Assembly: GCF_020536995.1 (NCBI RefSeq)
Contig: NC_068367.1
Span: 62,751,068 to 62,815,067 of the forward strand
DNA from: Dreissena polymorpha
Taxonomy: Eukaryota; Mollusca; Bivalvia; Myida; Dreissenidae
DNA length: 64,000 nucleotides
Direction of reading: 5' to 3'
The position numbers and the translations under genes were made by a program. Below are positions 1 to 10,967 of this stretch, in pieces. A model generated the notes under the pieces. The model was given only the letters and a program-made list of their open reading frames with translations, was not told where the DNA came from and did not search any database. Numbering within the stretch: the first letter of the stretch is position 1; each line of letters opens with the position of its first letter.

Positions 1-85
1 AAGCCTGTGCGGACTACACAGGCTAATCCGGAACGACGCTTTACGCACATGCATTAAGCAAGGTTTTCCCAAGAACGCGGCTCAT
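1..85. repeat. Palindromic dispersed repeat, copy a
   Basis: This is one end of a roughly 200-230 bp element whose halves carry GCCTGTGCGGACTGCACAGGC-like palindromes and GGACGACACTTT motifs, ending in ACGCACATGCATTAA and a CGCGGCTCAT-like edge. It sits just inside intron 2 of viperin copy 1. A matching copy sits at the same distance from the exon 2 donor in viperin copy 2 (34887), so this insertion is older than the gene duplication. I recall this family as abundant in Dreissena; its class (MITE or SINE) is not settled by what I see. Confidence 0.75.
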
Positions 86-107
86 GAGGGCGTATGATAG
101 CACTCAC

Positions 108-520
108 CGTACTGCTCGAACCACCGCTCCGAAACGAGACTTCCGTTACTGACGATGCTGACGCTCTCGACGCCCAGCGTCTGTTTGCAGAACTTGACCA
201 GCTCCCCGACGAACGCTCCCTTCTTCACTATAAACGGTTCGCCACCGGAGAAGTTGATTTTCTTCATGCCTGAAACAATGAAAACAAACAGGGCCTGGTT
301 GCCATAAACTATAATGGATCAAGTCATTTGTGTGATTTAAAATGTTAAGCATTTGGTATATGTGTTAATTGTGAATAAATGTGTAAGCTCGAATAGTTTG
401 ATAGTAAGATTGCTCTTAAAATTAAGCTTGTTTGGGTTTGAAGTTAACGGTGTTGAGTTTTGAGCAACCGGTCTCAGAATTACCTGATTGTGATTTGAAA
501 CGTCGTTTATATGCATTTTT

Positions 521-602
<82 letters not shown>

Positions 603-1801
603 TTGTGCAATTTGCACAGGCTTATCAGGGACGACACTTTTCGCTTTTATCGTTTTTTTCGTTTCAATTTCAGCCCTTCCATTTTAGGCTGAAAGTATCG
701 TTCCTGTTTAGCCTGTGCATTTCGCACTGCACAGGCTATTCTGGGACGACACTTTACGCACATGCATTAACCCCCTTTTCACAGAGCGAGGCTTATTTAT
801 TTTTTTGATGATTCATAAAATTCGGTTGAATGGTGAGATGTAAATATACGAGATTTACGAAGTTAAAATCTCAACAAACAAACACGCATTGAGGTAATAT
901 TCTAAATTTCTCACAATCATAGAGTAACAAATGAATGAAAACATCATACATACATAACGAACGCACTCTTGAAATATGAGTCCGGTCGATTTTAATGAAT
1001 TCAATAATTTACTTCCTTTGTATTTTATGTAATTTTAGATACTCCAAATAAATCTCAGTGTCTTGAAGATTATATTTTTTTAACTCAACAAAAGATAGCT
1101 GTATGATCTTAAACAAGCCATTTTCGATGACGAATCGCGTGAAACAACTATTTAATAGAACCTCATTCTGGGCAAACTGGGCTCAGCTACAAGTGTCATT
1201 CCAAATTAGCCTGTGCAGTCCGTACAGGCTAATCAGGGACGAAACCTTCCGTTGAAAATGGATTTTTGTTTAGAAGAGAAACGAACAATTCAGTAAACGC
1301 TGAAAAAGTCGTCCCTGAATGGCCTGTGTGTATTGCAAAGGCTAATCTAGGATGACTCTATGCACATGCGTAAAGCCCAGTTTTCGCAGAACGCGGCTCA
1401 TATCATAGTATATTGATCGACTACTCACCCGCATTTTTCAAGAGTTCTAGCCCTCTCTTCGCATCGTCAAGTGGTAACACAAACGATGTTTTCGCAGTGT
1501 GAAAACAAAATCCGCACTTGTAGTTGCATTTCCGCGTGAAATGATAATTCACACTGAGTGGGACCACTTTTTCGGCGTATTCGTCCGACGGCATGACAGT
1601 CGGCATTCTCGTCGGCAGTTTCGCCGCCGGCAGTTCGCCATTTAGCGAATTTATTCTACCGCAGCACGTGTTTTCCGTGGCACACAGATTATTATTAGGT
1701 TCTTTCAGTTTGTTATATATCCGGAAGCGATTAATCGCAAGCATTAACGCAAAAAGCGCCGCGCAGAGTAGACAAGCGGTAGCTGCAAATAACTCCATCA
1801 T
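108..1801 (-). CDS. RSAD2: Viperin (radical SAM domain protein 2), copy 1, 5' part only
   Basis: Two coding exons are visible: exon 1 at 1801-1429 and exon 2 at 269-108, joined G|GC in phase 1 with GTGAGT donors and a TTTCAG acceptor. The rest lies beyond the left edge. Exon 1 starts [14 protein letters not shown], a hydrophobic N-terminal segment (about residues 3-22) followed by a polar linker. It then has the radical SAM cluster motif CNYKCGFC (CxxxCxxC) and [22 protein letters not shown]. Exon 2 carries INFSGGEPF, the SAM-binding GGE motif, and VSIVSNGSL. Viperins bind a 4Fe-4S cluster and S-adenosylmethionine and convert CTP to ddhCTP, a chain terminator of viral RNA synthesis, usually on the ER or lipid-droplet surface. 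Exon 1 has the same length (373 bp) as in copy 2. Intron 1 is short (1159 bp) and contains a (TA)n run and two palindromic repeats. Integrity of the C-terminus cannot be judged here. Confidence 0.95.
532..598. repeat. (CA)n/(TA)n microsatellite
   Basis: A short (CA) run passes into about 30 TA dinucleotides inside intron 1 of viperin copy 1. A longer TA run is found at the equivalent place in copy 2 (30693-30760). Confidence 0.9.
601..792. repeat. Palindromic dispersed repeat, copy b
   Basis: Full-length-looking copy with both halves (TTATCAGGGACGACACTTTT near the start, CTGGGACGACACTTTACGCA near the end). It lies in viperin copy 1 intron 1 next to the TA run. Its counterpart in copy 2 is at 30418-30690. 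Confidence 0.75.
1170..1401. repeat. Palindromic dispersed repeat, copy c
   Basis: Copy in viperin copy 1 intron 1, close to the exon 1 donor. It is diverged (for example GGACGAAACCTTCC for GGACGACACTTTCC) and its counterpart lies at 29808-30060 in copy 2. Confidence 0.75.
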
Positions 1802-1895
1802 GATAGTAAATGTTAAATAAATTTCGATGCTATGCTAGATGTATAGTATTTTCTGAAAAGCAATATTTCGCGCAACATACCTGTTTCGGCGGCTG

Positions 1896-2047
1896 AATAT
1901 ATACGCTAGAATGAAATCTCGCGCGTTTAATGAGACCTTGAGCTTTTCAGAAAACGTATCGAAATTCCCGGCGAACATTCCGGTCTACTTTCGTTTCCCA
2001 ATATCGAAATATAAACGAATGGAGTTACAGTCTATTCATAGCACGTG
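1896..2047 (-). promoter_or_regulatory. Viperin copy 1 proximal promoter: E-box, ISRE, kappaB-like site, TATA-like box
   Basis: Reading the minus strand toward the gene: CACGTG E-box at 2047-2042, ISRE core GAAACGAAAGT at 1997-1987, kappaB-like GGGAATTTCG at 1969-1960, and TATATATT at 1903-1896. The ISRE fits the GAAANNGAAA consensus bound by IRF factors; the kappaB-like site is one base from GGGAATTTCC. All four occur at the same distance from the ATG in copy 2 (ISRE 186 bp, kappaB-like 168 bp, E-box 241 bp upstream). Homology between the copies stops shortly upstream of the E-box. Function is inferred from sequence only. Confidence 0.7.
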
Positions 2048-2055
2048 CTATAAGC

Positions 2056-2470
2056 GCCTTCGATATACAAATCGGGCCTGTTTGTACAGTGCCAATACGC
2101 TAATATCCAAAGCTTCCTTCGCTGGAAACATGACTTTTTTGTTGAAAGCATGGACCAATAGCGCACTGTTTCTAATTTATGATCGAGTTAACACAGATGG
2201 ATTCCCAACTATCTGAGCGAATGGTATAGCTAATGGAAATTACAGAATATGAGACTAGCTATTGCATTATACACTTAGTCAAATAAAAAAGGACTACCAA
2301 TGCGCCGTAATATAATTATTATAATTATTTAAGCGCAGATAAGACACGTGTCTGGGGCGGATCCAGGATTTGTGGTGAGGGGGAGGCGATGCAAAACAAA
2401 AATATGAAAGATAGGTCATATATCCATTTATAGTTCACTTATTAACAGTCTAAAAATTGAAAGTTTTCCG
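2056..2470. other. Intergenic, no gene seen
   Basis: Upstream of the viperin copy 1 promoter, after homology with the copy 2 promoter stops. The open frame that runs through 1911-2216 overlaps the conserved promoter and has no recognisable domain. Nothing else is apparent. Confidence 0.5.
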
Positions 2471-3400
2471 TTTCGAGTGATTCGGCATTGGGACCAGTTG
2501 TTGAGACTCGGCATTGGAACCCGTTGCCAGTGACTCGGCATAGGAACCAGTTGCTAGTGACTCGGCATAGGAACTCGTTACGAGTGACTCGGTATTGGAA
2601 CCAGTTGCTTGTGACTCATAAAAAAAAATTGGAAATCGTTGCTGGTGAATCCGTTTCGATAAACTCGGCATTGAAACCCGTTGCGAGTAACTCAAAATAG
2701 GAACCCGTTGCGAGTGACTCGAAAATGGAAACCGTTGCTAGTGATTTGGCATTGGAACCAGTTGCTAGAGACTCGGCAATGAAACTCGTTACGAGTGACT
2801 CGGTATTGGAACCAGTTGCTGGTGACTCAGCATAGGAACTCGTTGCTATTGACTCGGAATGGGCCAGTCGCTGGTGACTCGGATTAAGAACCATTCGCTG
2901 GTGACTCGGAATCAGAACCAGTCGCTGGTTAATTGGAGTTGGAACCCGTCTCTGGTGACTCGGAATTGGAATCCGTTGCTGGTGCCTCGGAATTGAAACC
3001 AGTCGCTTGTGACTCGGAAATGAAACAAGTCGCTGGTGACTCTGAAATGGAACCAGTCTTTGGTGACTCTGAATTGGAACCAGTCGCTTGTTACTCGGAA
3101 TTGGCACCAGACGCTGGTGATTCGGAATGGGAACCAGTCGCTGGTGGCTCTGAATTGGAACCAGTCGCTTGTTACTCGAAATTGGAACCAGTCGCTGGTG
3201 ATTCGGAATGGGAACCAGTCGCGGGTGACTATGAATTGGAACCAGTCGCTGAAGACGCGGAATTGAAACCAGTCGCGGGTGACTCGGGTTTGGAACCATT
3301 CGCTGGTGACTCCGATTCGGAACCAGTCGCTGTTGACTCGGAATAGGAACCAGTCGCTGGTGTCTCGGAATTGGAACCACCCGCTGGTGAATCGCCATCT
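2470..3400. repeat. 27-bp minisatellite, about 34 units
   Basis: Tandem units of 27 bp with the sense GGAACCAGTCGCTGGTGACT followed by CGGAATT. Units toward the left end are more diverged (GTTGCTAGTGACTCGGCAT types) than those around 2950-3350. Each unit contains a small inverted repeat, ACCAG-TCG-CTGGT. Because 27 is divisible by three, several frames on both strands stay open across the array, which produces long artificial reading frames of up to 260 codons. Confidence 0.95.
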
Positions 3401-3420
3401 TCTAAACGCCTTCTGCAAGG

Positions 3421-4040
3421 CTTCTCAATGTTGTATCCACCCTGAGCGGATAAAAACTCTTCCGATGGTCAGAGCGAGACTCATTTCTCTCAACAAAAAA
3501 AACGTAACTCGGCACGTAATGAGACAACGTGATAGCCTAACGCAAACTTAATCCCAAACTTCAGGGTTGCAAATAATAGTAGCGTTCAGATGCCTGGCCT
3601 ATGTATATGATAATCCTCAGTGACGTACATGTAATTAAAAATAACATTCAATACATGGCGATAATAAAATCGAACAGGAAAAACAAACTTCCGTTTTCAA
3701 TACATGTGTGTGTGTGCGTGTGTGTGTGTGTACACTTAGAGACTTTTACACGCAAGACTTTTCAAACTTGAATATCTCAGTAATGAGTTAAGATTTTGAT
3801 TTAAAATTATTGCAGATGTGGTCATTTGACTATATTGTGTGCAAGATAACGATAAAATAATTCATCCGTGATAATCGAGCGCTTTTGCAAGTGGGGTAGG
3901 TGTTCTCTCATTTTTTAAACGTAAAAATGGTGAAACGCGATATGATTCTTATTTAATTTAAATTTCTTCATTCAGGGTGGGTTGATACACCAGGAAAATA
4001 TACAATTAAATGAGAAACAATATGTCTTGTATACAATTTT
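3421..4040. other. Intergenic with a short (TG)n run
   Basis: No gene is visible. A TG dinucleotide run lies at about 3706-3731. Confidence 0.6.
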
Positions 4041-4048
4041 AGGAGAAC

Positions 4049-4145
4049 AATTAATTAATTAATTAATTAATTAATTAATTAATTAATTAATTAATTAATT
4101 AATTAATTAATAAATTAATTAATTAATAAATTTATTAATTAATAT
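4049..4145. repeat. (TTAA)n microsatellite
   Basis: More than 20 tandem TTAA/AATT tetramers, interrupted near the right end by AATAAATT variants. No gene is seen between here and the TA run at 4700. Confidence 0.95.
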
Positions 4146-4698
4146 ATTGATATATATATACTATCAACTTGCCAATAGAGAATCACATGCATAAAAATCT
4201 AAAATATTTCCATTAGAATTTTGTCCGTGTGGCTTTTGTGTAGGTATGACAAGATGTTAAAATAAATGCCATCATATCATTTTTCTGTATTATTATTTTG
4301 CCGCAGTACACTTTTGATTTTTTTTTTTGCAAAAATGACCAATGAAAATACGACAAAGAAAAAATATCATATGATCACAAAAACTATAAAATAAACAGTT
4401 TATAACGCTGTCATTTAACCAAATTTCAGATTTAAAAAGGTGTCATTGAAAATAAATAAATATTACCTATAATAAAATGATGTACACAAAAGCACTCACT
4501 ATCGCCAATAAAGGATCACTGTTTACAGCATTATCTGCCCTGTCGGGTCAACAGTTGGAGCATATTTTCACAAATTCGTAAAATTGTACATTTCACCATG
4601 GGAAACACTATGCAACAATTGTTTTTGATTTGATTATACTTTTTCATGAAATACACGATAGTGACCCACTATTGGTGTGATCCCCTATTGGCGAGTTG

Positions 4699-4699
4699 A

Positions 4700-4767
<68 letters not shown>
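4699..4767. repeat. (TA)n microsatellite
   Basis: About 34 uninterrupted TA dinucleotides. Confidence 0.95.
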
Positions 4768-4773
<6 letters not shown>

Positions 4774-4799
4774 TTAACTGGTCGCCCGCGCAAGTTGGC

Positions 4800-4957
4800 A
4801 GTATGTCACGCGAAAAATGTAAAATCGTACGAAATATTCACTGAAAAAAACATAATCATATATTTTTTCCAGGTTAACCGTTTCCCTAAAATGTAACCGG
4901 TTAACTGGACGTTTCGGTAGGTTAACCCGTTAACCGGTTAACCTCTTGCATCCCTAA
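4800..4957. mobile_element. Possible hAT-type transposon end
   Basis: The stretch ends in AACCGGTTAACCTCTTGCAT followed by CCCTA. The reverse complement starts TAGGGATGCAAGAGG and has repeated GGTTAAC motifs, which resembles hAT-family terminal repeats. Only one end is visible and no transposase is recognised, so this is a weak call. Confidence 0.35.
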
Positions 4958-4970
4958 TATATATATATAC

Positions 4971-5880
4971 AGTCGAAACCCGATGGCTAGAACTCGCTTG
5001 GCTCGAATTTCCGGTTGGCTCGAACTCGCATCAAAGCACCGATTTTGTATGCCTATATATTCATATAAAATTTTGTCGGATGGCTGGACCTCGCTTGGCT
5101 CGAACTGTTTTCACAGTCCCGGCTACAGTTTTCACACGTTCTTTTGTTCGGATGGCTCGAACTCGCTTCGGGTCCCAAAAAAGTGTTATTCGATTAGGAC
5201 CGCTTGATTAAAGGCACGCACAAATTGATTTAACACCGGTCGCATAATCTGTTAATCGATTATGACCGTTTGATTAAAGTTACGCAATAACTGATTTAAC
5301 ACCTGTTTGCTAACATGTCATCGACTCAATCGTTAATTGATTTGATTAAAAGATGACATTTCGTATAAGAGCTGGCGTTCTTGTAGATGCTGTAGCATAA
5401 TGGCTGCAACGTCTAAATTGCTTAAAAGCTTCGTTGCTCGACGACAGCAACGGAACGCAACACAGACGGACATAATGTCATTCTTCAAAATAAATAAAGG
5501 AATGTAGTGCTGTCTCGTATGTAAATGATGTGTATATAGTGCTGATGCATGTTTTGTCCTTTAATGTTCTGTGTTACCTTAAAATGTGCTACGCTAAAAC
5601 GTGCTGATATTTACTAAATGTTATTTGTTAATTGTATTTGTAACTGTTTTAAAATATTCGTAAATTAAAGTATTAAGTATATATATATTTGTTTCTTATT
5701 AACTTATAACTGCAAAAGAAGTAATAAGTGCGAAGTAGAGCGGAGTTTGAGCAATATGTGCACCCTTCAACTGGAGGTGAAAATGAACTGGAGACTTGTT
5801 CGTAAACAAAAGTTTATAAGAAATCGGATGGCTTGAATTCCGGATGGCTCGAACTATTGTTGCCGGTCCCGAGAAGTTCC
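4971..5880 (+). mobile_element. Remnant pogo/Tigger-like DNA transposon
   Basis: The left end begins TACAGTCGAAACCCGATGGC, a TA target followed by a CAGT...-type terminus typical of Tc1/mariner-pogo elements, with internal GGCTCGAACTCGC subrepeats at both ends. Two diverged copies of a roughly 77-bp unit lie at 5195-5330. At 5401-5508 an open stretch encodes the last 35 residues of a protein: ATSKLLKSFVARRQQRN, then QTDIMSFF and a short tail before TAG. QTDIMSFF fits a PCNA-interacting (PIP) box (Q-x-x-hydrophobic-x-x-F-F), a feature known at the C-terminus of pogo-type transposases. The rest of the transposase is not visible, so the copy is not autonomous. Confidence 0.55.
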
Positions 5881-6075
5881 ATATATATATATATATATAT
5901 ATGGATACACACCTGAATGAACTCTTGGCTGCATGTGCTTCGTTCTATCTTCAAATCTTTGAGGTCGATTTCTGCTTTGAAACCGTGCTTATTTTAGTAA
6001 TTTTATTTATCTGATTGTCGTTGTACAACGAACGTTTGTAAGATACGGACACACTTGTTATTCCAATGTAGATAT

Positions 6076-6079
<4 letters not shown>

Positions 6080-6172
<93 letters not shown>
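6080..6172. repeat. (TA)n microsatellite
   Basis: About 46 TA dinucleotides; a shorter TA run lies at 5881-5902. Confidence 0.95.
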
Positions 6173-6173
<1 letters not shown>

Positions 6174-6262
6174 TACGACATATCTTATGTAGAAACAATA
6201 ACGTCAAAAACAAGTGTATCTACAATGGAAACACATATCAAGGTGTGTTTGTTTTCATTAGG

Positions 6263-6637
6263 TTAACGTCTTTGACTTCCTCGTCCTCTTCCCTGTCCGC
6301 CCCTGCCACCTACGTAAACCCCCAATGCAGGTTCAGGAAGCGAGGATGTTCCTGGCTCAGGCATTGGTGTTTCATTATCCGGGCGTGCCGGTAGCTTTGT
6401 TTCGTTAATATTCAACAGGATACTCGATTCCACTTTGTCGAAATATCCAGTTGCAGACCATACAATCTGATTTTGTCCTTGCACTGAATTTTCGTTCTTT
6501 CCATGTACTGGGCTGGCTTTATATGCCTTAGCTACACGACCAGACTTTACTTTGCGTGGTATTTGGATTGGGGCTTTTGTTATACGTGATGATGCCGACG
6601 CATCAACCCGACGTTTACTTGTCTGCTTGTCTTCCAT
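6263..6637 (-). CDS. Hypothetical basic protein with RGG-like tail
   Basis: An uninterrupted frame begins MEDKQTSKRRVDASASS at 6637 and runs 124 codons to TAA at 6263. It is lysine/arginine rich at the start, has a GYFDKVESSILLNINE segment in the middle, a proline-rich stretch (about residues 85-105), and ends in GGRGGQGRGRGSQRR, an RGG-type tail found in many RNA-binding proteins. Just upstream, the minus strand reads TATACTTTAG|GTG, a plausible splice acceptor, so this could be a last exon; alternatively the frame extends up to an ATG at 6700. I do not recognise a family. It could equally be the end of a retroelement-encoded protein. No partner gene adjoins it. Confidence 0.35.
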   Translation of the reverse strand: MEDKQTSKRRVDASASSRITKAPIQIPRKVKSGRVAKAYKASPVHGKNENSVQGQNQIVWSATGYFDKVESSILLNINETKLPARPDNETPMPEPGTSSLPEPALGVYVGGRGGQGRGRGSQRR

Positions 6638-6700
6638 AACTGTATGTATTGTATCACCTAAAGTATAAGCAAACATATTGTTTAATCTAAGTATGCTCAA

Positions 6701-8030
6701 ATCGGTCGTTGTTGAATGTTCTTATTTGACTATAACTTCAATTAATAATTTATAACAAGACGGACATTTTAACCCTTAAGATCACACCTGAGTTCTTGAA
6801 CACACATTATGGAAGACTTGACATGATAGATTTAGGAACTGTGCCCTTACATTTCACATTTGTCTAAAAACTCCGTTACCTTAACCCTTGAGGTACAATA
6901 ACGATTAATACATACGCAATGTCGTCTCTTAATAGTTGTCATCTGTTGTAAGTTATATTAAAATAGCATAAAGAATGACAACTTTACAGTCAGGACAAGC
7001 TATTTTATGGCCAAATTCATCTTTGAACGTTTCAGTGTGTCATTTACGTTTGAGGTACTGAGATACGTTTTACACGCGACTCGTTGTATTATAATAGATT
7101 GCATATTTGCAAGTTGTTTTAAAGTCCACAAAGATAAGGCAAAGTAATGACGGAGATATTAATATTCTAGTTGTTTATGGCATAATTTGACTCATTACTT
7201 CTACATGTGACCTTGACCTTTGTGGTAGTGCCACGGTTGCGGCACGTCGTCTTATGGTGGGTTACTTTTGTATTTTTAACTAGTGAAGGTACGGCAAATA
7301 ATTTGCAAAAAGAGGATGTCAAGCAATTTCAGGACCAAATCTGACCTTTAACTACTTAGAATAACTTAAACTTTGAGGTATGGAGACGGATGATGCACGC
7401 CGTCTTATGATGATGAAGTTATTGCAAAATCCATCTATATATGGAAAAGTTATGGCAGAGTCATGATATTTCTTACAGAAAACAGACCGACGGTGCGACT
7501 GCTATAAACCGCCTTCTTTGAAGGGGCATAACAAATCAAACCTTAAATAACAATAACACACAAATGATACACACAAGTAAATTGGATTATAATAAATAAC
7601 TTTGCAGTCAAAGGGAAGTAACTGTGTCATGTATTCAATATTAATGAGAGTTGTTTCACATGCTACATAATTTATAACTTGTGACTAAAGTGGTAACAAG
7701 TTTTGTTCTTAATTTGATCTGGGGTACTAGTTTTTTTAATGGACGTAATCCAGATTCGAACACAGTCTACATAATGTCAAGATAAACATTCGGAACCAGT
7801 TTGTATTTCTAAAATTTGACATGGTGACTTAGTTTTTGGACGCACATGGCCCACATTTAAAATAAGTTTCATCAAAGTTTATATAGATTTGACCTGTTTT
7901 CTATTGTTTATATCAGAACTCTGCCTATGTTTTTCTTAAAAACAGGATTCTGATCAAGTTCCATCAAGATTGAAACGTAAGTGTGGTCTCTAGAGTGGAA
8001 ACATGGTTTTAATTGTATTTGAACATGTGA
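6701..8030. other. Intergenic, dispersed repeat sequence, no gene
   Basis: No coding region is supported. Phrases such as AAAGTTATGGCAGAGTCATG and CAGACCGACGGTGCGACTGC recall non-coding bivalve dispersed repeats, and 7740-7990 contains a diverged copy of the unit seen at 8030-8340. Confidence 0.45.
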
Positions 8031-8039
8031 CCTAGGTTT

Positions 8040-8660
8040 CGGATGAACGCGACCCAGATTTTAACTCGACCTTGATATTGTCCACATAAACATTCTGACA
8101 AAATTCTTTCAATTCAGATAGAAAGACAAATGTGGCATCCAGAGTGGCAGAGAGCTTAAGATTAACGAGGCCCACCACACACTGGAGACCGCTCGATGAC
8201 GGACGCAGGACATAGATTTATCACAATAGCTTACCTTGAGCACTTTGCGCTAATGTGAACTTAATGGGATAATTGAACAGTGAAGTATATTATTATATAA
8301 GAATAAATGCGCAATTAGAGTGGATGTTGTAGTATGATATGAACTATTTGAAAACTGGCGACTTAAAAAACAGTTTATTATATATCATAGCAGTGTTAAC
8401 GGATATTTTATATTTTACCTCAGTCTGTTCTATGTCCAAATTAATACACATTAAAGTGAACACGAAGTTACTTATGGCTGCTTATCGAGCCGATAAAAAG
8501 GCATCGAATTACATGCATTGCGCAGTTTTCATATAATTTTGAGACCATGCGAGTGTGTATAACACGATATTTTAAACTGATGTGCATTGGAGCATCATAT
8601 GACATTGAGCTAAACACACGCGTTTTTCGATTGAACTTATGAGTTTCTGTTTAATATTAA
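8040..8660. repeat. Dispersed repeat also present at 58440-59220
   Basis: Matching phrases in the same order (CACAATAGCTTA..TTGAGCACTT, ACCCAGATT..AACTCGA, GCATCGAATTACATG versus GCATCGACTTACATG, GCGTTTTTCGATTGAA versus GCGTTTTTGGATCGAA) show a repeated segment of roughly 600-800 bp. No terminal repeats or coding capacity are seen, so its class is unknown. Confidence 0.6.
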
Positions 8661-9669
8661 ACAACCTATATTTGAATGCAATCGGGATGCATTTGCAATA
8701 AACCGTTTTAGTCGTTGCTGTTAACGTATGTACTCATAAAAGCTCAGAGCATTCAAGAAGAACTATAATACTTTACCTATGTATTTGCATATTTTATTGT
8801 AATACTCATCCACCATCACGACGTCGCCTTCGTTTCTGTGTTAATTCCCACTTATTGTACATATCTATACCTTAGTAGTTACATGGTACAGACGTATTGG
8901 TTTAGTGATTGGTAGTGTTTTTTTGGTCCGCCCGTTGCAATCTCTTGCACGGCGGTTACATTACATTCACCTCTGTGATGGGCTCAGAACGGACTATTTT
9001 TATGAAAGCGTCAATTCATGTCATGATCATTCCAAGCGTTCATCATGGAGGTTACAGTATACTAAACAATTTCTTGCTCGACAATTGCTTGCTACATTAC
9101 ATACACTACATTTAAGAAAACCACCTCATACCATAATATCTTATATCAGTCTGAATTCATTATTATAAAATTGATTTTTTTTATGTTAACAAACCTACAT
9201 ACATACGTCGAAGCTATGCCTAACGTCAATCAAAAGTTATGTTCAATTGTTTACATTTGTGAAGTGCGTGGAATGATTCCATCTGCTTAAATGGGCAATA
9301 ACATAGTTCCAAAGAGTTACATTAAAACTCGCAAGTTTTTGCACGATGTATCGTGAATTTAAAATTCCTATTTCATTATTTTACGCCGCTGATCCTAAAA
9401 ATTCCAAATCGAATGTACGCTGAATGCGTTTGTTCGGTTTTGCCCAGTTTCTTGGCAATTGCATTCTGAGCCTTTCGCAGGGGTGTATGTGAGAGCAAGG
9501 AACGACAACTCTGCGTGGAGATTGCGCTCGTGGTTCGTTTCCACTCTATTACGCATGCAGTGCTGGGTAGCATATTGACGTTGCATAAGAACATTTATTC
9601 CCTATGAACTGGTGCAGTATCACGCACATGATTCTGGTCAATTTATATAATCGTACTTTGTTAAGTCAT

Positions 9670-10960
9670 GATATATTATAAGCTTCATTTCGTATGCATT
9701 AACATTTAAATTAATCCCATGTACGATGTAGAGTGTTTTGAAGGTCTGTCGATAACATAGAGTAATTAAGATGTTCTACAAAAAAAAGCGTTCCAACAAG
9801 GGATCACAAACCATAAATTTCTCTTGGACTCGTTGATATGGATGATGGATGTATTCTATGGTAAATCGTTCTGTGAAATACGATTATTTTACTTATAGAT
9901 TGTTAAACGGTCATATGGTGTTCAACTCGGTTCCCACCCTTTGCTGAACTCATTGTATCTCACTCGTGATGATATTGCACGTGCCCTTTTGACATACAGA
10001 TTCGCATCCCAATATCACGAACTCCGTTTCCAGACTCTCTACTTTCATATTCAGCTTACCTCCCCTCCCTGTATACCGTTCAAATTACTTTGATTTTTTT
10101 ATTTTGATACTGTATTCAAAAGGCTTTATACTTTCTGCTTGTATCCGTGTACTTATCTGAAATACTCATTCTGGTAAAGTCGTGTCACTTCTATCTCTTC
10201 ATTCGTTTTCATTCATAGATTTGAGATTTGTTTGCGGTTTTCATGTGTTTCAAACATGGTACTTCAAAATATTTGCTCTCCTTATCGCATTCCTATATTC
10301 TCTTTATATTCGACCACTTTCCTTTTTTTGCTAAACAACAACTGTTTTATAAATACTCCAGTCCAACTCGCTTCCACGTGTACTTGTGTGTTTTCACTTG
10401 TCTGTAATTATTGACTGTTATTTTCATATAACACGTACTTTGCTGCTGTATCTTTGCCCTATGGCGGCGCCCACCTGATTAAAATACTTTGGCCTTTCTT
10501 TCACACAATAAATGTAAAAATAACATTTGTATAGTTATGTTATGAAGAAAAGTACACTGTATTAGCTTGTATTGTTGTCTAATGCTTGTTCGGCATTTTG
10601 TTAACATGTCCGTTAAAGCTGTATTAACTATTTGATTTAATTGTATATCCTCGGTATTAAAACGCGTCCTTCAAGGGACTCCACGTATGCATACCAGTCA
10701 GTGATATATTTCATGTTTTCCAAAAGTTGTAAAGAATATATCAAAACTTGAAACCGGCATCAAAAACGTGTCAAAATATAGCAACGTACGAGTTGTGCTA
10801 CCCCAGCAGGAGAGAAATATTAAAATATGGTGTTTAATTCTGGTTGGCAAGAGACTTATTGCCGAAAGTTTGACACGTACCATTTGCACTAGACCCTTAA
10901 AAAAACACACACGCTAACGTCTATATTGGAATGTAATAAGTAATCACTAGCAATACCATG
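9670..10960. repeat. Duplicated segment, related to 21990-22620
   Basis: Shared landmarks in the same order are the GTCTGTCGATA..ATA block, CAACAAGGGATCACAA, ATGGCGGCGCCCACCTGAT, and TGTATATCC..GGTA..AAACACGTCCTTCA. The first member lies immediately 3' of the broken copine-like exon (10968-11324), so it may represent the 3' flank of an ancestral copine-like gene. No gene is seen in it. Confidence 0.55.
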
Positions 10961-10967
10961 TCCTATT

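Noticed and set aside
1593-1820. Plus-strand frame over viperin copy 1 exon 1
   Set aside because: Antisense shadow of a confidently identified exon; the same shadow appears over copy 2.
2616-3398. A 260-codon minus-strand reading frame rich in HQRLVPIP repeats
   Set aside because: It is the 27-bp minisatellite read in one of several simultaneously open frames; no domain and no splice or start context.
2470-3400. CRISPR-like array
   Set aside because: Units are contiguous 27-bp repeats with no spacers, in a eukaryotic genome.
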